NCBI GenBank assembly: GCA_934718275.1
Contig: CAKUZD010000006.1
Location: 62,001 to 126,000, forward strand
Direction of reading: 5' to 3'
DNA from: an uncultured Candidatus Melainabacteria bacterium
GTDB taxonomy: Bacteria; Cyanobacteriota; Vampirovibrionia; Gastranaerophilales; Gastranaerophilaceae
DNA length: 64,000 nucleotides
A program made the position numbers and the translations under genes. The notes under the pieces were generated by a model, which had not been told where the DNA came from, made no database searches, and was given only the letters and a program-made list of their open reading frames with translations. Below, in pieces: positions 35,269 through 42,906 of this stretch. Numbering within the stretch: position 1 is the first letter of the stretch; each line of letters starts with the position of its first letter.

Positions 35269-35436
35269 ATGGGTATCAAAGGAAAAAATGACAGAATGGT
35301 AGTTCTTGCTTGTGAAGATTGTAAAGAAAGAAACTACACAACAACTAAAAACAAAAAAAATATTAAAGAAAGATTGGAATTGAGCAAATATTGCCCAACT
35401 TGCAAAAAACATACTAATCACAAAGAAACAAAATAG
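35269..35436 (+). CDS. rpmG: 50S ribosomal protein L33
   Basis: 55 residues from ATG 35269 to TAG 35436. It has the L33 pattern [19 protein letters not shown], then [20 protein letters not shown], with two C-x-x-C zinc-ribbon pairs (Cys-plus L33 form). AAAGGA lies 8 bases upstream. The rpmG - tRNA-Trp - secE - nusG order is common in bacteria and confirms the call. Confidence 0.97.
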   Translation: MGIKGKNDRMVVLACEDCKERNYTTTKNKKNIKERLELSKYCPTCKKHTNHKETK

Positions 35437-35533
35437 TGCAGGCGAACTTAGCAAAAGATGCGTGCTTTAACGTAATAAGCAGCTCTTTTTGTTGGGTGCC
35501 AGTTAGCAAGATAAGGGGAAGATATCCCCGCTT

Positions 35534-35606
35534 GCGTCCTTAGTTCAGTTGGTAGAACGTCGGTCTCCAAAACCGGATGTCGAGGGTTCGAGTCCTTCAG
35601 GGCGCG
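35534..35606 (+). tRNA. tRNA-Trp (CCA)
   Basis: Acceptor GCGTCCT pairs with AGGGCGC, D-stem GTTC/GAAC, anticodon stem TCGGT/ACCGG with loop CTCCAAA giving anticodon CCA, T-arm GAGGG-TTCGAGT-CCTTC, discriminator G. CCA is not encoded. It lies between rpmG and secE as in many bacteria. Confidence 0.96.
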
Positions 35607-35633
35607 ATTTTTATAAACATAAGGAATCAAATT

Positions 35634-35858
35634 ATGATAGGTGCAGAAAATCAAACGCCGGCATGGCTAGAGAAATCATTAAATTCTGTTAGAACATACT
35701 TTAGGGGTGTTAGGACAGAATGGGGTAAGATTACGTGGCCGGAAAGACGCCAAGTGGTAGCAGAGACTGTTTTTGTTATCGCGATTGTTTTTGTTTTTAC
35801 TGTTGCTGTTTATTTGATGGATATAATTTTTAAAACTTTACTTGGATTTATAAAATAA
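35634..35858 (+). CDS. secE: Preprotein translocase subunit SecE
   Basis: 74 residues from ATG 35634 (AAGGA 6-7 bases upstream). The single-helix bacterial SecE form: an amphipathic part with VRTEWGKITWPERRQVV, then one membrane helix (VFVIAIVFVFTVAVYLMDII). It forms the SecYEG channel. nusG follows 26 bp downstream. Confidence 0.96.
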   Translation: MIGAENQTPAWLEKSLNSVRTYFRGVRTEWGKITWPERRQVVAETVFVIAIVFVFTVAVYLMDIIFKTLLGFIK

Positions 35859-35884
35859 TTCAGTAGAAGAATAAAAGGTGGCTT

Positions 35885-36511
35885 ATGACTGAAAAAGAAA
35901 AATCTATGAAAGAACAATTAGACGAAGATAAAGCTCAAGAAGCTATTGAAGCTAAAGCTGAAAATGAAGCTAAAGATGCTAAAAAAAGACAAAAACGTTG
36001 GTATATTGTTCACACTTATTCAGGATACGAAAACAAGGTAAAAGTAAATCTTGAAAAGCGTATTGAGTACATGAATATGGGAGACAAAATCTTCAGAATT
36101 GAAGTTCCTCAAAAAACAGTTACTCAGATGAAAAGTGGCAAAAAACAAGAACGTGAAGAAAAAATCTTCCCGGGTTATGTTCTTGTTGAAATGATAATGG
36201 ATGAAGACAGTTGGTATGTTGTAAGACATACATCAGGAGTGACAAAGTTTGTCGGTTCTGCAAAAAAACCTATTCCGGCTCGTGATAGCGAAATTAAAAA
36301 GATTATTAATCGTTCAACATCTACTCAACAAAAAATTGAGCTTGATGTTAAAGCCGGTGACAAGGTTAGAATTACTTCAGGGCCGTTTGCAGATTTTGTT
36401 GCTGATATTATTGAAGTTTATCCGGATAAATCAAAACTTCGCGCAAATGTTTCAATTTTCGGTCGTGAAACTCCGGTTGAACTTGAATATAAACAAATTA
36501 ATAAATTATAG
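35885..36511 (+). CDS. nusG: Transcription termination/antitermination protein NusG
   Basis: 208 residues: a charged N-terminal extension of about 35 residues, the NGN domain from RWYIVHTYSGYENKVKVNL through FPGYVLVEMIMDEDSWYVVR, and a KOW domain with GDKVRITSGPFADF. NusG binds RNA polymerase and Rho or S10. The start follows AGGTGGCTT. Next comes an inverted repeat, then rplK. Confidence 0.97.
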   Translation: MTEKEKSMKEQLDEDKAQEAIEAKAENEAKDAKKRQKRWYIVHTYSGYENKVKVNLEKRIEYMNMGDKIFRIEVPQKTVTQMKSGKKQEREEKIFPGYVLVEMIMDEDSWYVVRHTSGVTKFVGSAKKPIPARDSEIKKIINRSTSTQQKIELDVKAGDKVRITSGPFADFVADIIEVYPDKSKLRANVSIFGRETPVELEYKQINKL

Positions 36512-36525
36512 TGAGTAGTGAACTG

Positions 36526-36589
36526 TGAATAGTGAATGGTTCAATAATAAAAAGTAAAGAACTACTCACAATTTACCACTCGCTATTCA
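36526..36589. repeat. Imperfect inverted repeat between nusG and rplK
   Basis: TGAATAGTGAATGGT (36526-36540) and ACCACTCGCTATTCA (36575-36589) pair over 15 positions with one mismatch and one wobble. GTGAGTAGT at 36511-36519 is also complementary to ACTACTCAC at 36561-36569. This looks like a small dispersed palindromic repeat and could act in the nusG-rplK transcript. Confidence 0.6.
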
Positions 36590-36666
36590 TAAATATGTAC
36601 AAAACATGTGGAAGGATTTTTTGCTATAGTCGGTAAAAACCGTTAGTACCACAAAAGGAGAAAAAA

Positions 36667-37095
36667 ATGGCTAAAAAAGTAGTAGGAAAAATTAAGCTTC
36701 AAATCGAGGCTGGTAAAGCAAATCCATCACCACCAGTTGGTCCGGCGTTAGGTCAACATGGTGTAAATATCATGGATTTCTGTAAGCAATTTAATGCTAA
36801 AACAGAATCTCAAGCTGGTTATATTATTCCGGTAATTATTGATGTTTACGAAGACAGAAGTTTTTCATTCGTAATCAAGTCACCTCCAGCTCCTGTTCTT
36901 ATTAAGAAAGCTTTGAACATTCCAAAAGGTTCAGCTGTTCCTAACAAAGACAAAGTTGGTGAAATTACAGAAGCTCAGCTTGAAGAAATAGCTAAAATAA
37001 AAATGAACGACCTAAATGCAACAACTATGGAAGCTGCTGTTAAAATGATTAAAGGTTCTTGCAGAGCTATGGGCGTTACAGTTAAAGAAGGTTAG
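36667..37095 (+). CDS. rplK: 50S ribosomal protein L11
   Basis: 142 residues: [20 protein letters not shown], then [16 protein letters not shown], a linker, and the C-terminal rRNA-binding domain with KAGEI-like [16 protein letters not shown] and GSCRAMGV. L11 forms the GTPase-associated centre with 23S rRNA. AAAGGAG lies 7 bases before the ATG. Confidence 0.98.
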   Translation: MAKKVVGKIKLQIEAGKANPSPPVGPALGQHGVNIMDFCKQFNAKTESQAGYIIPVIIDVYEDRSFSFVIKSPPAPVLIKKALNIPKGSAVPNKDKVGEITEAQLEEIAKIKMNDLNATTMEAAVKMIKGSCRAMGVTVKEG

Positions 37096-37227
37096 ATGGA
37101 AGGAACTAAATCTCTTGCGATTGATGTGAGGGATGGTTTTGTTGGCTAGTCAAAGATAGTTTGCAAAATCAAGCGAGGAGATAATCCTCAAATGTTCCGC
37201 TAATACCACGAAAGGAAAATTTAAAAA

Positions 37228-37953
37228 ATGAGTAAATTAACTAAAAAACAAAAGAAAATGCAGGAAATGTTGGAAGGATTTGTTCAACCGGCTACTGCAG
37301 TTGATACAATCAAAAAATTAAAAGAAATTTCAAAAGAAGTTTCAAAGTTTAACGAAACAGTAGAATGCCACATGAGATTAGGTATTGATGTTCGTCAAGC
37401 TGACCAACAAATCAGATCAACAGTTGTGTTGCCTGCAGGTCTTGGTAAAACTGTAAAAGTTTGTGTTATTGCAAAAGGACCTAAAGCAACTGAAGCAACT
37501 GAAGCAGGAGCTGATTTCGCAGGCGCTGAAGAAATTATTGAAAAGATTTCCGGCGGTTGGTTTGATTTTGATACATTGATTGCAACTCCTGACTGTATGG
37601 GTATGTTGGGTAAATTAGGTAGAGTTTTAGGACCTAAAGGTTTGATGCCAAACCCAAAAACAGGTACTGTTACAATGGATGTAGCAAAAGCTGTTAAAGA
37701 TGCTAAGGCAGGTAAAGTTGAATACAGAGCAGACAAACAAGGTATGATTCACTGTCCTGTTGGTAAAATTGAATTCAGTGAAGAAGATTTGTTGAAAAAC
37801 TATGCAACTTTAGCTGATGCAATTTTAAGAGCAAAACCTGCTTCTGCAAAAGGTACATTCGTAAAATCTGTTTACCTATCAACAACAATGGGACCTGGTA
37901 TTAAATTAGATCCTAAAAACTTTGCAGCAGAAGTTAAAGAATTGATGGCATAA
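37228..37953 (+). CDS. rplA: 50S ribosomal protein L1
   Basis: 241 residues with [53 protein letters not shown] and [18 protein letters not shown], all standard L1 landmarks. L1 makes the mobile stalk at the E site and usually represses its own operon. A 132-bp gap to rplK, larger than usual, ends in a segment that resembles the rplK leader (TAATACCAC against TAGTACCAC). Confidence 0.98.
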   Translation: MSKLTKKQKKMQEMLEGFVQPATAVDTIKKLKEISKEVSKFNETVECHMRLGIDVRQADQQIRSTVVLPAGLGKTVKVCVIAKGPKATEATEAGADFAGAEEIIEKISGGWFDFDTLIATPDCMGMLGKLGRVLGPKGLMPNPKTGTVTMDVAKAVKDAKAGKVEYRADKQGMIHCPVGKIEFSEEDLLKNYATLADAILRAKPASAKGTFVKSVYLSTTMGPGIKLDPKNFAAEVKELMA

Positions 37954-37973
37954 ACAGTTGATTAATATAGTTA

Positions 37974-38002
37974 AAAAGCACTCCTTTTAGGGGTGCTTTT
38001 TT
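37974..38002. terminator. Terminator shared by rplA and the convergent HTH gene
   Basis: AAAAGCACTCC-TTTTA-GGGGTGCTTTT forms an 11-bp stem (one G-T pair) with T runs on both sides, one base before the stop of the convergent gene. Confidence 0.9.
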
Positions 38003-38225
38003 AGTCGTGAAAATCTTTGAAAAAATCTTTAATATCAATATTGAGGGCATTTGCAATTTTTAAAAACTGGTAAATTGTGGGGCATTGCAATCCTCTTTCA
38101 ACGTATCCGATGTAAACAGAAGAACTGTCTATTTTTTCTGCGAGTTGTTCTTGGGTTAGTTTTTTTCTAACTCTGGCAATTTTAAGTTCCATGCCATATT
38201 TTTCTTGAAATTCTTGCTTATTCAT
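38001..38225 (-). CDS. XRE-family HTH regulator divergent from a pilin gene
   Basis: 74 residues forming a single Cro/C1-type HTH: ELKIARVRKKLTQEQLAEKI, recognition segment DSSSVYIGYVERGLQCPTIY, then LKIANALNIDIKDFF. The ATG has no Shine-Dalgarno; TATAAT ends six bases before it with TTGAGC 17 bp further up, predicting a leaderless mRNA. The TTGTCAA/TTGACAA palindrome overlaps this -10 box, the expected place for autorepression. The divergent gene encodes a pilin-like protein 92 bp away. Confidence 0.9.
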   Translation of the reverse strand: MNKQEFQEKYGMELKIARVRKKLTQEQLAEKIDSSSVYIGYVERGLQCPTIYQFLKIANALNIDIKDFFKDFHD

Positions 38226-38249
38226 TTGTCAATTATAAATACTTGACAA
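38226..38249. promoter_or_regulatory. Operator-like inverted repeat TTGTCAA-10-TTGACAA
   Basis: Perfect 7-bp arms (38226-38232 and 38243-38249) flank and overlap the -10 box (38232-38237) of the minus-strand HTH gene, whose -35 TTGAGC lies at 38255-38260. Placement is ideal for autoregulation by the HTH dimer and possibly joint control of the divergent pilin gene. Confidence 0.6.
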
Positions 38250-38317
38250 ACTTTGCTCAAATAATTATAATTAAATAAACTAATTATAGTTATTATTTTA
38301 TAACAAAGAAGAATATA

Positions 38318-39040
38318 ATGAAATTAAAGTTTTACGCATTTACTCTCGCTGAAGTTCTCATCACTCTTGGCATTATTGGAGTTGTTGCGGCACTGACTAT
38401 TCCGATACTTATGGCAAATCATAGAAGGCAAGTTGCTCAAACAAGGCTAGAAAAATTTTATACTACAATCAATCAGGCAGTGAAGTTGGCTGAAGTTGAT
38501 TATGGTGATATGACACAGTGGGAACCTTATGTTAGGCAATATGAAAAGGATGAAAACGGAAATGACGATAAAACTAAGGAATTGCCATATACGGAATATT
38601 GGCAAAAATATTTTTTGGCATATATGAAAACATTAAAAGTTGAACCTTACGGGCATAACTCTAGTTTTTTGTTAGCATACTTACATGATGGTAGTGCTGT
38701 AAGTTTTGCCAATGGTGCTATTCATTTTTGGCCGAATGCAAAAGATTTTAATCTCTTGGTAGATGAAAATACTGGAAAAATAAAACATAATATGGAAATG
38801 TCAGGAGTAAAATATTTTACTTTCTTCTTTAATCCTACTGTGAATGATGAAAAAAATAAATATCATTATAAAAAAGGAGTTGAGTCATATAAGTGGAACT
38901 GGGATGGGACAAAAGAAATGTTGTTAAATGATAATGGAATAGGTTGTAAAAAACAAGTTAGTAATGAACGGGCGTATTGCACAGCACTAATCCAAATGAA
39001 CGGTTGGAAAATTCCGAAAGATTATCCGTTGCGTTTTTAA
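38318..39040 (+). CDS. Type IV pilin-like (prepilin) protein
   Basis: 240 residues: leader MKLKFYA, then FTLAEVLITLG and a hydrophobic helix to about residue 30, the class III prepilin signal. The head has several aromatic/Asp motifs and ends WDGTKEMLLNDNG, C-x-A-L-I-Q-M-N-G-W-K-I, K-D-Y-P. It is clearly paralogous to the pilin at 52096-52782 (WDWDGTREQL and YDGWKISKDYP). Both members of this subfamily have a divergent small HTH gene. Likely a surface or secretion pseudopilin with a ligand-binding head. Confidence 0.9.
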   Translation: MKLKFYAFTLAEVLITLGIIGVVAALTIPILMANHRRQVAQTRLEKFYTTINQAVKLAEVDYGDMTQWEPYVRQYEKDENGNDDKTKELPYTEYWQKYFLAYMKTLKVEPYGHNSSFLLAYLHDGSAVSFANGAIHFWPNAKDFNLLVDENTGKIKHNMEMSGVKYFTFFFNPTVNDEKNKYHYKKGVESYKWNWDGTKEMLLNDNGIGCKKQVSNERAYCTALIQMNGWKIPKDYPLRF

Positions 39041-39044
39041 ATAG

Positions 39045-39073
39045 TTGAATTTCATTCATATTTTGCTTATAAT
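39045..39073 (+). promoter_or_regulatory. kdsA promoter, predicted leaderless
   Basis: TTGAAT (39045-39050), a 17-bp spacer and TATAAT (39068-39073), then CTTCTT and ATG 39080. Both boxes and the spacing are near consensus and the predicted start falls on the ATG. No Shine-Dalgarno sequence is present. Confidence 0.7.
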
Positions 39074-39079
39074 CTTCTT

Positions 39080-39901
39080 ATGAGTATAAAGAAAATAAAA
39101 TTGAGAGACTTTGAAATTGGTGGCGACAAGTTGACTATTATTGCCGGTCCTTGTGCTGCAGAAAGTCAAGAAATCCTTGATGAAACAGCTCAAGGTTTAA
39201 AAGAAATTACAAAAAAATTAGGCATTAATTATATTTTCAAGTCGTCTTTTGACAAGGCTAATCGTTCTTCTATCTATTCTTATAGAGGCCCGGGAATGGA
39301 AAAAGGGCTTGAAATGCTTCAAAATGTTAAAGATAAATTTGATTTGCCGATAGTAACAGATATCCATACTCCGGATCAAGCAGAGCCGGTTGCAAAAGTT
39401 GCGGATATTTTACAAATACCGGCTTTTTTGTGCAGACAGACAGACTTACTTGTAGCTGCTGCTGAAACAGGGAAAATAGTAAATATAAAAAAAGGTCAAT
39501 TCTTAGCTCCGGATCAAATGGGTAATTTGGTTAAAAAAGTTGAAGAATGCAATAACGAGAAGGTATTGTTGACTGATAGAGGAAGCTCATTTGGCTACAA
39601 TAATTTAGTTGTAGATTACAGAGGTATCCCAATTATGCAAAGGTTTGGTTATCCTGTAGTATTTGATGCGACTCATAGTGTTCAACTGCCTGGTGCAAAC
39701 GGAACATCTTCCGGTGGAGATAGAAGTTTTGTTCCCCCTCTTGCAAAAGCTGCTATGGCTGTTGGTGCTGATGCTTTATTTTTTGAGGTTCATCCGGATC
39801 CGGATAATGCAAAATCCGATGGCCCTAATATGGTTCCGCTTGATAAAGCAGAAGAATTATTTAAAATTTGTAAAGAAATTTTTGAATTAGTGAGAGCATA
39901 A
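39080..39901 (+). CDS. kdsA: 3-deoxy-8-phosphooctulonate synthase (KDO-8-P synthase)
   Basis: Condenses arabinose-5-phosphate and phosphoenolpyruvate for the KDO of lipopolysaccharide, showing a Gram-negative envelope. The 273-residue TIM barrel has IIAGPCAAESQEI, FKSSFDKANRSS, GPGMEKGLEML, VTDIHTP, QIPAFLCRQTDLL, FDATHSVQLPG and a metal-type FFEVHPDPDNAKSDGPN. Translation is predicted to be leaderless. The stop overlaps the next start by one base. Confidence 0.97.
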   Translation: MSIKKIKLRDFEIGGDKLTIIAGPCAAESQEILDETAQGLKEITKKLGINYIFKSSFDKANRSSIYSYRGPGMEKGLEMLQNVKDKFDLPIVTDIHTPDQAEPVAKVADILQIPAFLCRQTDLLVAAAETGKIVNIKKGQFLAPDQMGNLVKKVEECNNEKVLLTDRGSSFGYNNLVVDYRGIPIMQRFGYPVVFDATHSVQLPGANGTSSGGDRSFVPPLAKAAMAVGADALFFEVHPDPDNAKSDGPNMVPLDKAEELFKICKEIFELVRA

Positions 39902-40518
39902 TGATTATAAAGCAATTTGTAGCAGGTTTAATTGAAAATAATATGTATCTTGTTATTGATGAAAAAACTGGAGATGCAGTGGTTATTGACGCGCCTGCCG
40001 ATATTCCGGAGTTGCATAGGGTAATAAATGAATTAAAGGTAAATGTTAAATATATTTTGATTACCCATGGGCATTTTGATCATATAGTAGGATTAAATTC
40101 TTTAAAAAAATCTTTGAATGCTCCGGCTGTAATATGTAAAGAGGATCTTGTAATTTCAGATAATGTAAATGAGTTTACAAGACTTTTTGGAGTTCCTGAC
40201 ATTATTCCACCAACTTATGAAAAATTTGTTGTTGATGGAGAAGTGTTAGAAGTTGGAGATATGAAAATCAAAGTCATCCAAACACCAGGACATACTGAAG
40301 GTGGAGTCTGTTATTTAATTGAAGATAATTTGTTTTCCGGAGATACTTTGTTTAAGCAGAGTGTTGGCAGAACTGATTTATTTGGTGGAAGCTTTGAAAA
40401 AATTAGGCATAGCGTAAAAGAGATTTTGTTTAATTTGGATGAAAATATAAAGGTTTTTCCGGGGCATGGGCCAATGACAACTATTGCTTACGAGAAAAAA
40501 TATAATGAAATAGTTTGA
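39901..40518 (+). CDS. Metallo-beta-lactamase fold hydrolase (glyoxalase II-like)
   Basis: 205 residues with the full metal-binding set: ITHGHFDHIVG (HxHxDH), QTPGHTEGGVCY, FSGDTLF and a final FPGHGP. This short form without a C-terminal substrate domain is typical of bacterial thioester or persulfide hydrolases, including hydroxyacylglutathione-hydrolase-like proteins; the substrate cannot be stated. Coupled to kdsA by a TAATG overlap. Confidence 0.9.
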   Translation: MIIKQFVAGLIENNMYLVIDEKTGDAVVIDAPADIPELHRVINELKVNVKYILITHGHFDHIVGLNSLKKSLNAPAVICKEDLVISDNVNEFTRLFGVPDIIPPTYEKFVVDGEVLEVGDMKIKVIQTPGHTEGGVCYLIEDNLFSGDTLFKQSVGRTDLFGGSFEKIRHSVKEILFNLDENIKVFPGHGPMTTIAYEKKYNEIV

Positions 40519-40624
40519 TATACATTCTTCCTGTTTAAGGAAGAAGAAAGATTGTGCACAGCAAAGGCTAGTGTTATAAATTCAAAAAAGGGTATAAGCC
40601 CAAACAAAAAAAGAAGGTAATAAA

Positions 40625-41659
40625 ATGAAAGAACAATTAGAAAAAATATATGCAAATGCAACAGAGGACTTGTCAAAAGCTTCTTGTATAAATGATATTG
40701 AAGAAATTAAAAGCAAATATTTAAGTCGTAAAGGTGAGTTTAACGAGATTAAGAAAAATCTTAAAAATTTATCTAATGATGACAAGAGAATTATTGGTTC
40801 TTTAGCGAATGAAATTACAAAAAAGCTTGAAGATGCTTTGAAAGCTAAGCATGAGGAATTTTACAGAAAAGAATTAAATGAAAAATTGAAACAGGAAATG
40901 ATTGATGTCACTTTACCTGGGCAGTACACTCAAATGGGACATGTTCATCCTTTGACATCTACCACAAATGAGATTACTGCAATTTTTCAAAGTTTAGGTT
41001 TTTCTGTTGTCCCTCAAGCCAATGCTCCGGAAGTTGAAACTGAATACTTCAACTTTGATGCATTGAATGTCCCTAAAGACCATCCGGCTCGTGATGTGCA
41101 AGATACATTCTATACTGAGATTGCTAAAAATGTTGTTTTGAGAAGCCAAACCTCAAATGCTCAAATTCATGCTATGGAAGGTAAAAATCCTCCAATTAGA
41201 ATTATTTCCCCTGGCAGGGTTTATAGAAATGAAAATATTAATGCTCGTAAGAATAACTTTTTTCATCAAATTGAAGGACTTTATGTTGATAAAAATATAA
41301 CTTTTGGAGATTTGAAGGGTGTATTAAACGAGTTTATTAGAATATATTTTGGTGCAAGTAGACCAACAAGATTTAGAAGCAGTTTTTTCCCATTCACAGA
41401 ACCTTCTGCAGAAGTTGATGTTCAATGTATAATGTGTGAAGGTAAGGGGTGCAGAACTTGTTCAGGTACAGGTTGGTTAGAAGTATTGGGTTGCGGTATG
41501 GTTGACCCAAATGTTCTACGCGGAGTCGGTATTGATCCTGATACTTATACCGGATTTGCTTTTGGTATGGGAGTAGAGCGTTTAGCTATGCTGAAATATG
41601 CAATTGATGACATAAGACTATTTTTTAATGACGATGTCAGATTTTTAAAACAATTTTAA
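40625..41659 (+). CDS. pheS: Phenylalanine-tRNA ligase alpha subunit
   Basis: 344 residues: an N-terminal coiled coil (to about 85), then the class II core with VTLPGQYTQMGHVHPLT, FNFDALNVPKDHPARDVQDT, LRSQTSNAQIHAM (motif 2 region with the GRVYRNE segment), FFPFTEPSAEVDVQC and the motif 3 GFAFGMGVERLAML. A C-x-x-C...C-x-x-C zinc-like insertion is present before motif 3. pheT is not in the window; pheS is alone with its own terminator. Confidence 0.97.
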   Translation: MKEQLEKIYANATEDLSKASCINDIEEIKSKYLSRKGEFNEIKKNLKNLSNDDKRIIGSLANEITKKLEDALKAKHEEFYRKELNEKLKQEMIDVTLPGQYTQMGHVHPLTSTTNEITAIFQSLGFSVVPQANAPEVETEYFNFDALNVPKDHPARDVQDTFYTEIAKNVVLRSQTSNAQIHAMEGKNPPIRIISPGRVYRNENINARKNNFFHQIEGLYVDKNITFGDLKGVLNEFIRIYFGASRPTRFRSSFFPFTEPSAEVDVQCIMCEGKGCRTCSGTGWLEVLGCGMVDPNVLRGVGIDPDTYTGFAFGMGVERLAMLKYAIDDIRLFFNDDVRFLKQF

Positions 41660-41685
41660 GTTAGTCTGTAAGTTTTATAAAAATT

Positions 41686-41717
41686 AAAAGAGGAATTTTA
41701 AATTCCTCTTTTTTTAA
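41686..41717. terminator. Terminator shared by pheS and the convergent pilin gene
   Basis: AAAAGAGGAATT-TTA-AATTCCTCTTTT forms a perfect 12-bp stem, with T runs on the plus strand and a shorter one on the minus strand. Confidence 0.9.
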
Positions 41718-42412
41718 TGAGATGTTGCGTATTTTAACATTTGTTCAGTAGAGCGCCCACCTTTTTCTATTGGCATGCAACCACCATCTGTTTCAAGAGA
41801 AAATTTGCCATTGTTAAAATATGTATAAAAATAAAAAATATCATATCCCCATTTGTTTGGAGCTTTTTTTCCATTAATATCTACTATTAAATTTACAGAT
41901 ATTCTTTCTGTATTTGAGCCTGCTGCAGGCATAATTATTGTGCCATCATTAAGTATAAAGGCAGGGTACCTTCTTAATGCAGACGTGCTAACATTTGTAC
42001 AACCTACCATTGCGTTGTTGATATCTTCTTCGCTCATGTGCGGATTGTTTTCTTGTTTAACTTGTTCCGCTCCTTTATATTTTGGAATACAACCATTAGC
42101 CATAGCATTTAATCCACATTCTGTTCCAATTTTAAACTGTTCTAAAAAAAGTGATGAAAAGTCATTACAGTCAGTAGTAACTGCTTCTCTGGTAAGACTA
42201 TCTCTGTTGTAGTAACAAACAGGTACAGTTCCCCATTCATTTCTTGCTGCTGCATGTGCATTACTAATAGTTGAATAAGCTTTTTTAAATTGAGTATTGA
42301 AAACGTGTTGATTATACTTATTGATAAGTGTTGGTATTGTTAACGCTGCTATCACTCCAATTATCCCAAGGGTTATTAAAACTTCTGCCAAAGTAAATGC
42401 AACTTTTTTCAT
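41714..42412 (-). CDS. Type IV pilin-like (prepilin) protein
   Basis: 232 residues with leader MKKVA, FTLAEVLITLG and a hydrophobic helix, then NKYNQHVFNTQFKKAYSTI, the amphipathic continuation seen in the paralogues. The head has Cys pairs (TECGLNAMANGC) and a calcium-like VDINGKKAPNKWGYDIFYF segment shared with other pilins here (V-D-I-N-G). It lacks the C-terminal G-W-K-I. AAAGGA lies 6-7 bases before the ATG. It is divergent from an XRE gene at 42552. Confidence 0.9.
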   Translation of the reverse strand: MKKVAFTLAEVLITLGIIGVIAALTIPTLINKYNQHVFNTQFKKAYSTISNAHAAARNEWGTVPVCYYNRDSLTREAVTTDCNDFSSLFLEQFKIGTECGLNAMANGCIPKYKGAEQVKQENNPHMSEEDINNAMVGCTNVSTSALRRYPAFILNDGTIIMPAAGSNTERISVNLIVDINGKKAPNKWGYDIFYFYTYFNNGKFSLETDGGCMPIEKGGRSTEQMLKYATSH

Positions 42413-42551
42413 TAATATTCCTTTCTTCCTTTTTTAAATCATGTTTTTGCAACTTTCATATTGTAACACGTCATAATACTTAATGCAATACATCAATAAT
42501 AGCCTATAATACAGGTTTAATTAAAGTGGTAGATTGGAGTTTAATATTCTT

Positions 42552-42863
42552 ATGAAGAAAATGTTTGGTCAAAGGTTACGTGAATTGCGTATTGCAAAAA
42601 AACTTACACAAGAAACTGTTGCAGAATTAATAGATATTAAACCTGAAAATTATTCGCGTATAGAGAATGGATTATCTTTTCCAAAACCTGAAAATATTGT
42701 AAAATTGAGTAGGGTTTTGGATGTTGAGATAGCTGAATTATTTCAATTTTCTCATCTAAATGATTATGAAAAGATTTTGGACACAATTATAAATAAGTTG
42801 AAATCAGATAAGGACACAACAGTAATTACTTACAAATTTTTAAAAAGTTTAGGTAAGTTATAG
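42552..42863 (+). CDS. XRE-family HTH regulator divergent from a pilin gene
   Basis: 103 residues from ATG 42552 (GGAG 12 bases upstream; a TTG 18 bases earlier is the alternative). Cro/C1 HTH: RLRELRIAKKLTQETVAELI, recognition part DIKPENYSRIENGLSFPKPE, LSRVLDVEIAELFQF, followed by a short helical tail that could mediate dimerisation. A TATAAT at 42505 gives this gene, unlike the other pilin-linked regulators, a normal leader. Confidence 0.9.
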   Translation: MKKMFGQRLRELRIAKKLTQETVAELIDIKPENYSRIENGLSFPKPENIVKLSRVLDVEIAELFQFSHLNDYEKILDTIINKLKSDKDTTVITYKFLKSLGKL

Positions 42864-42906
42864 AATTTTCAAGTTTTTTTATAAGCGTTTGAAAGTAATT
42901 TATTAC

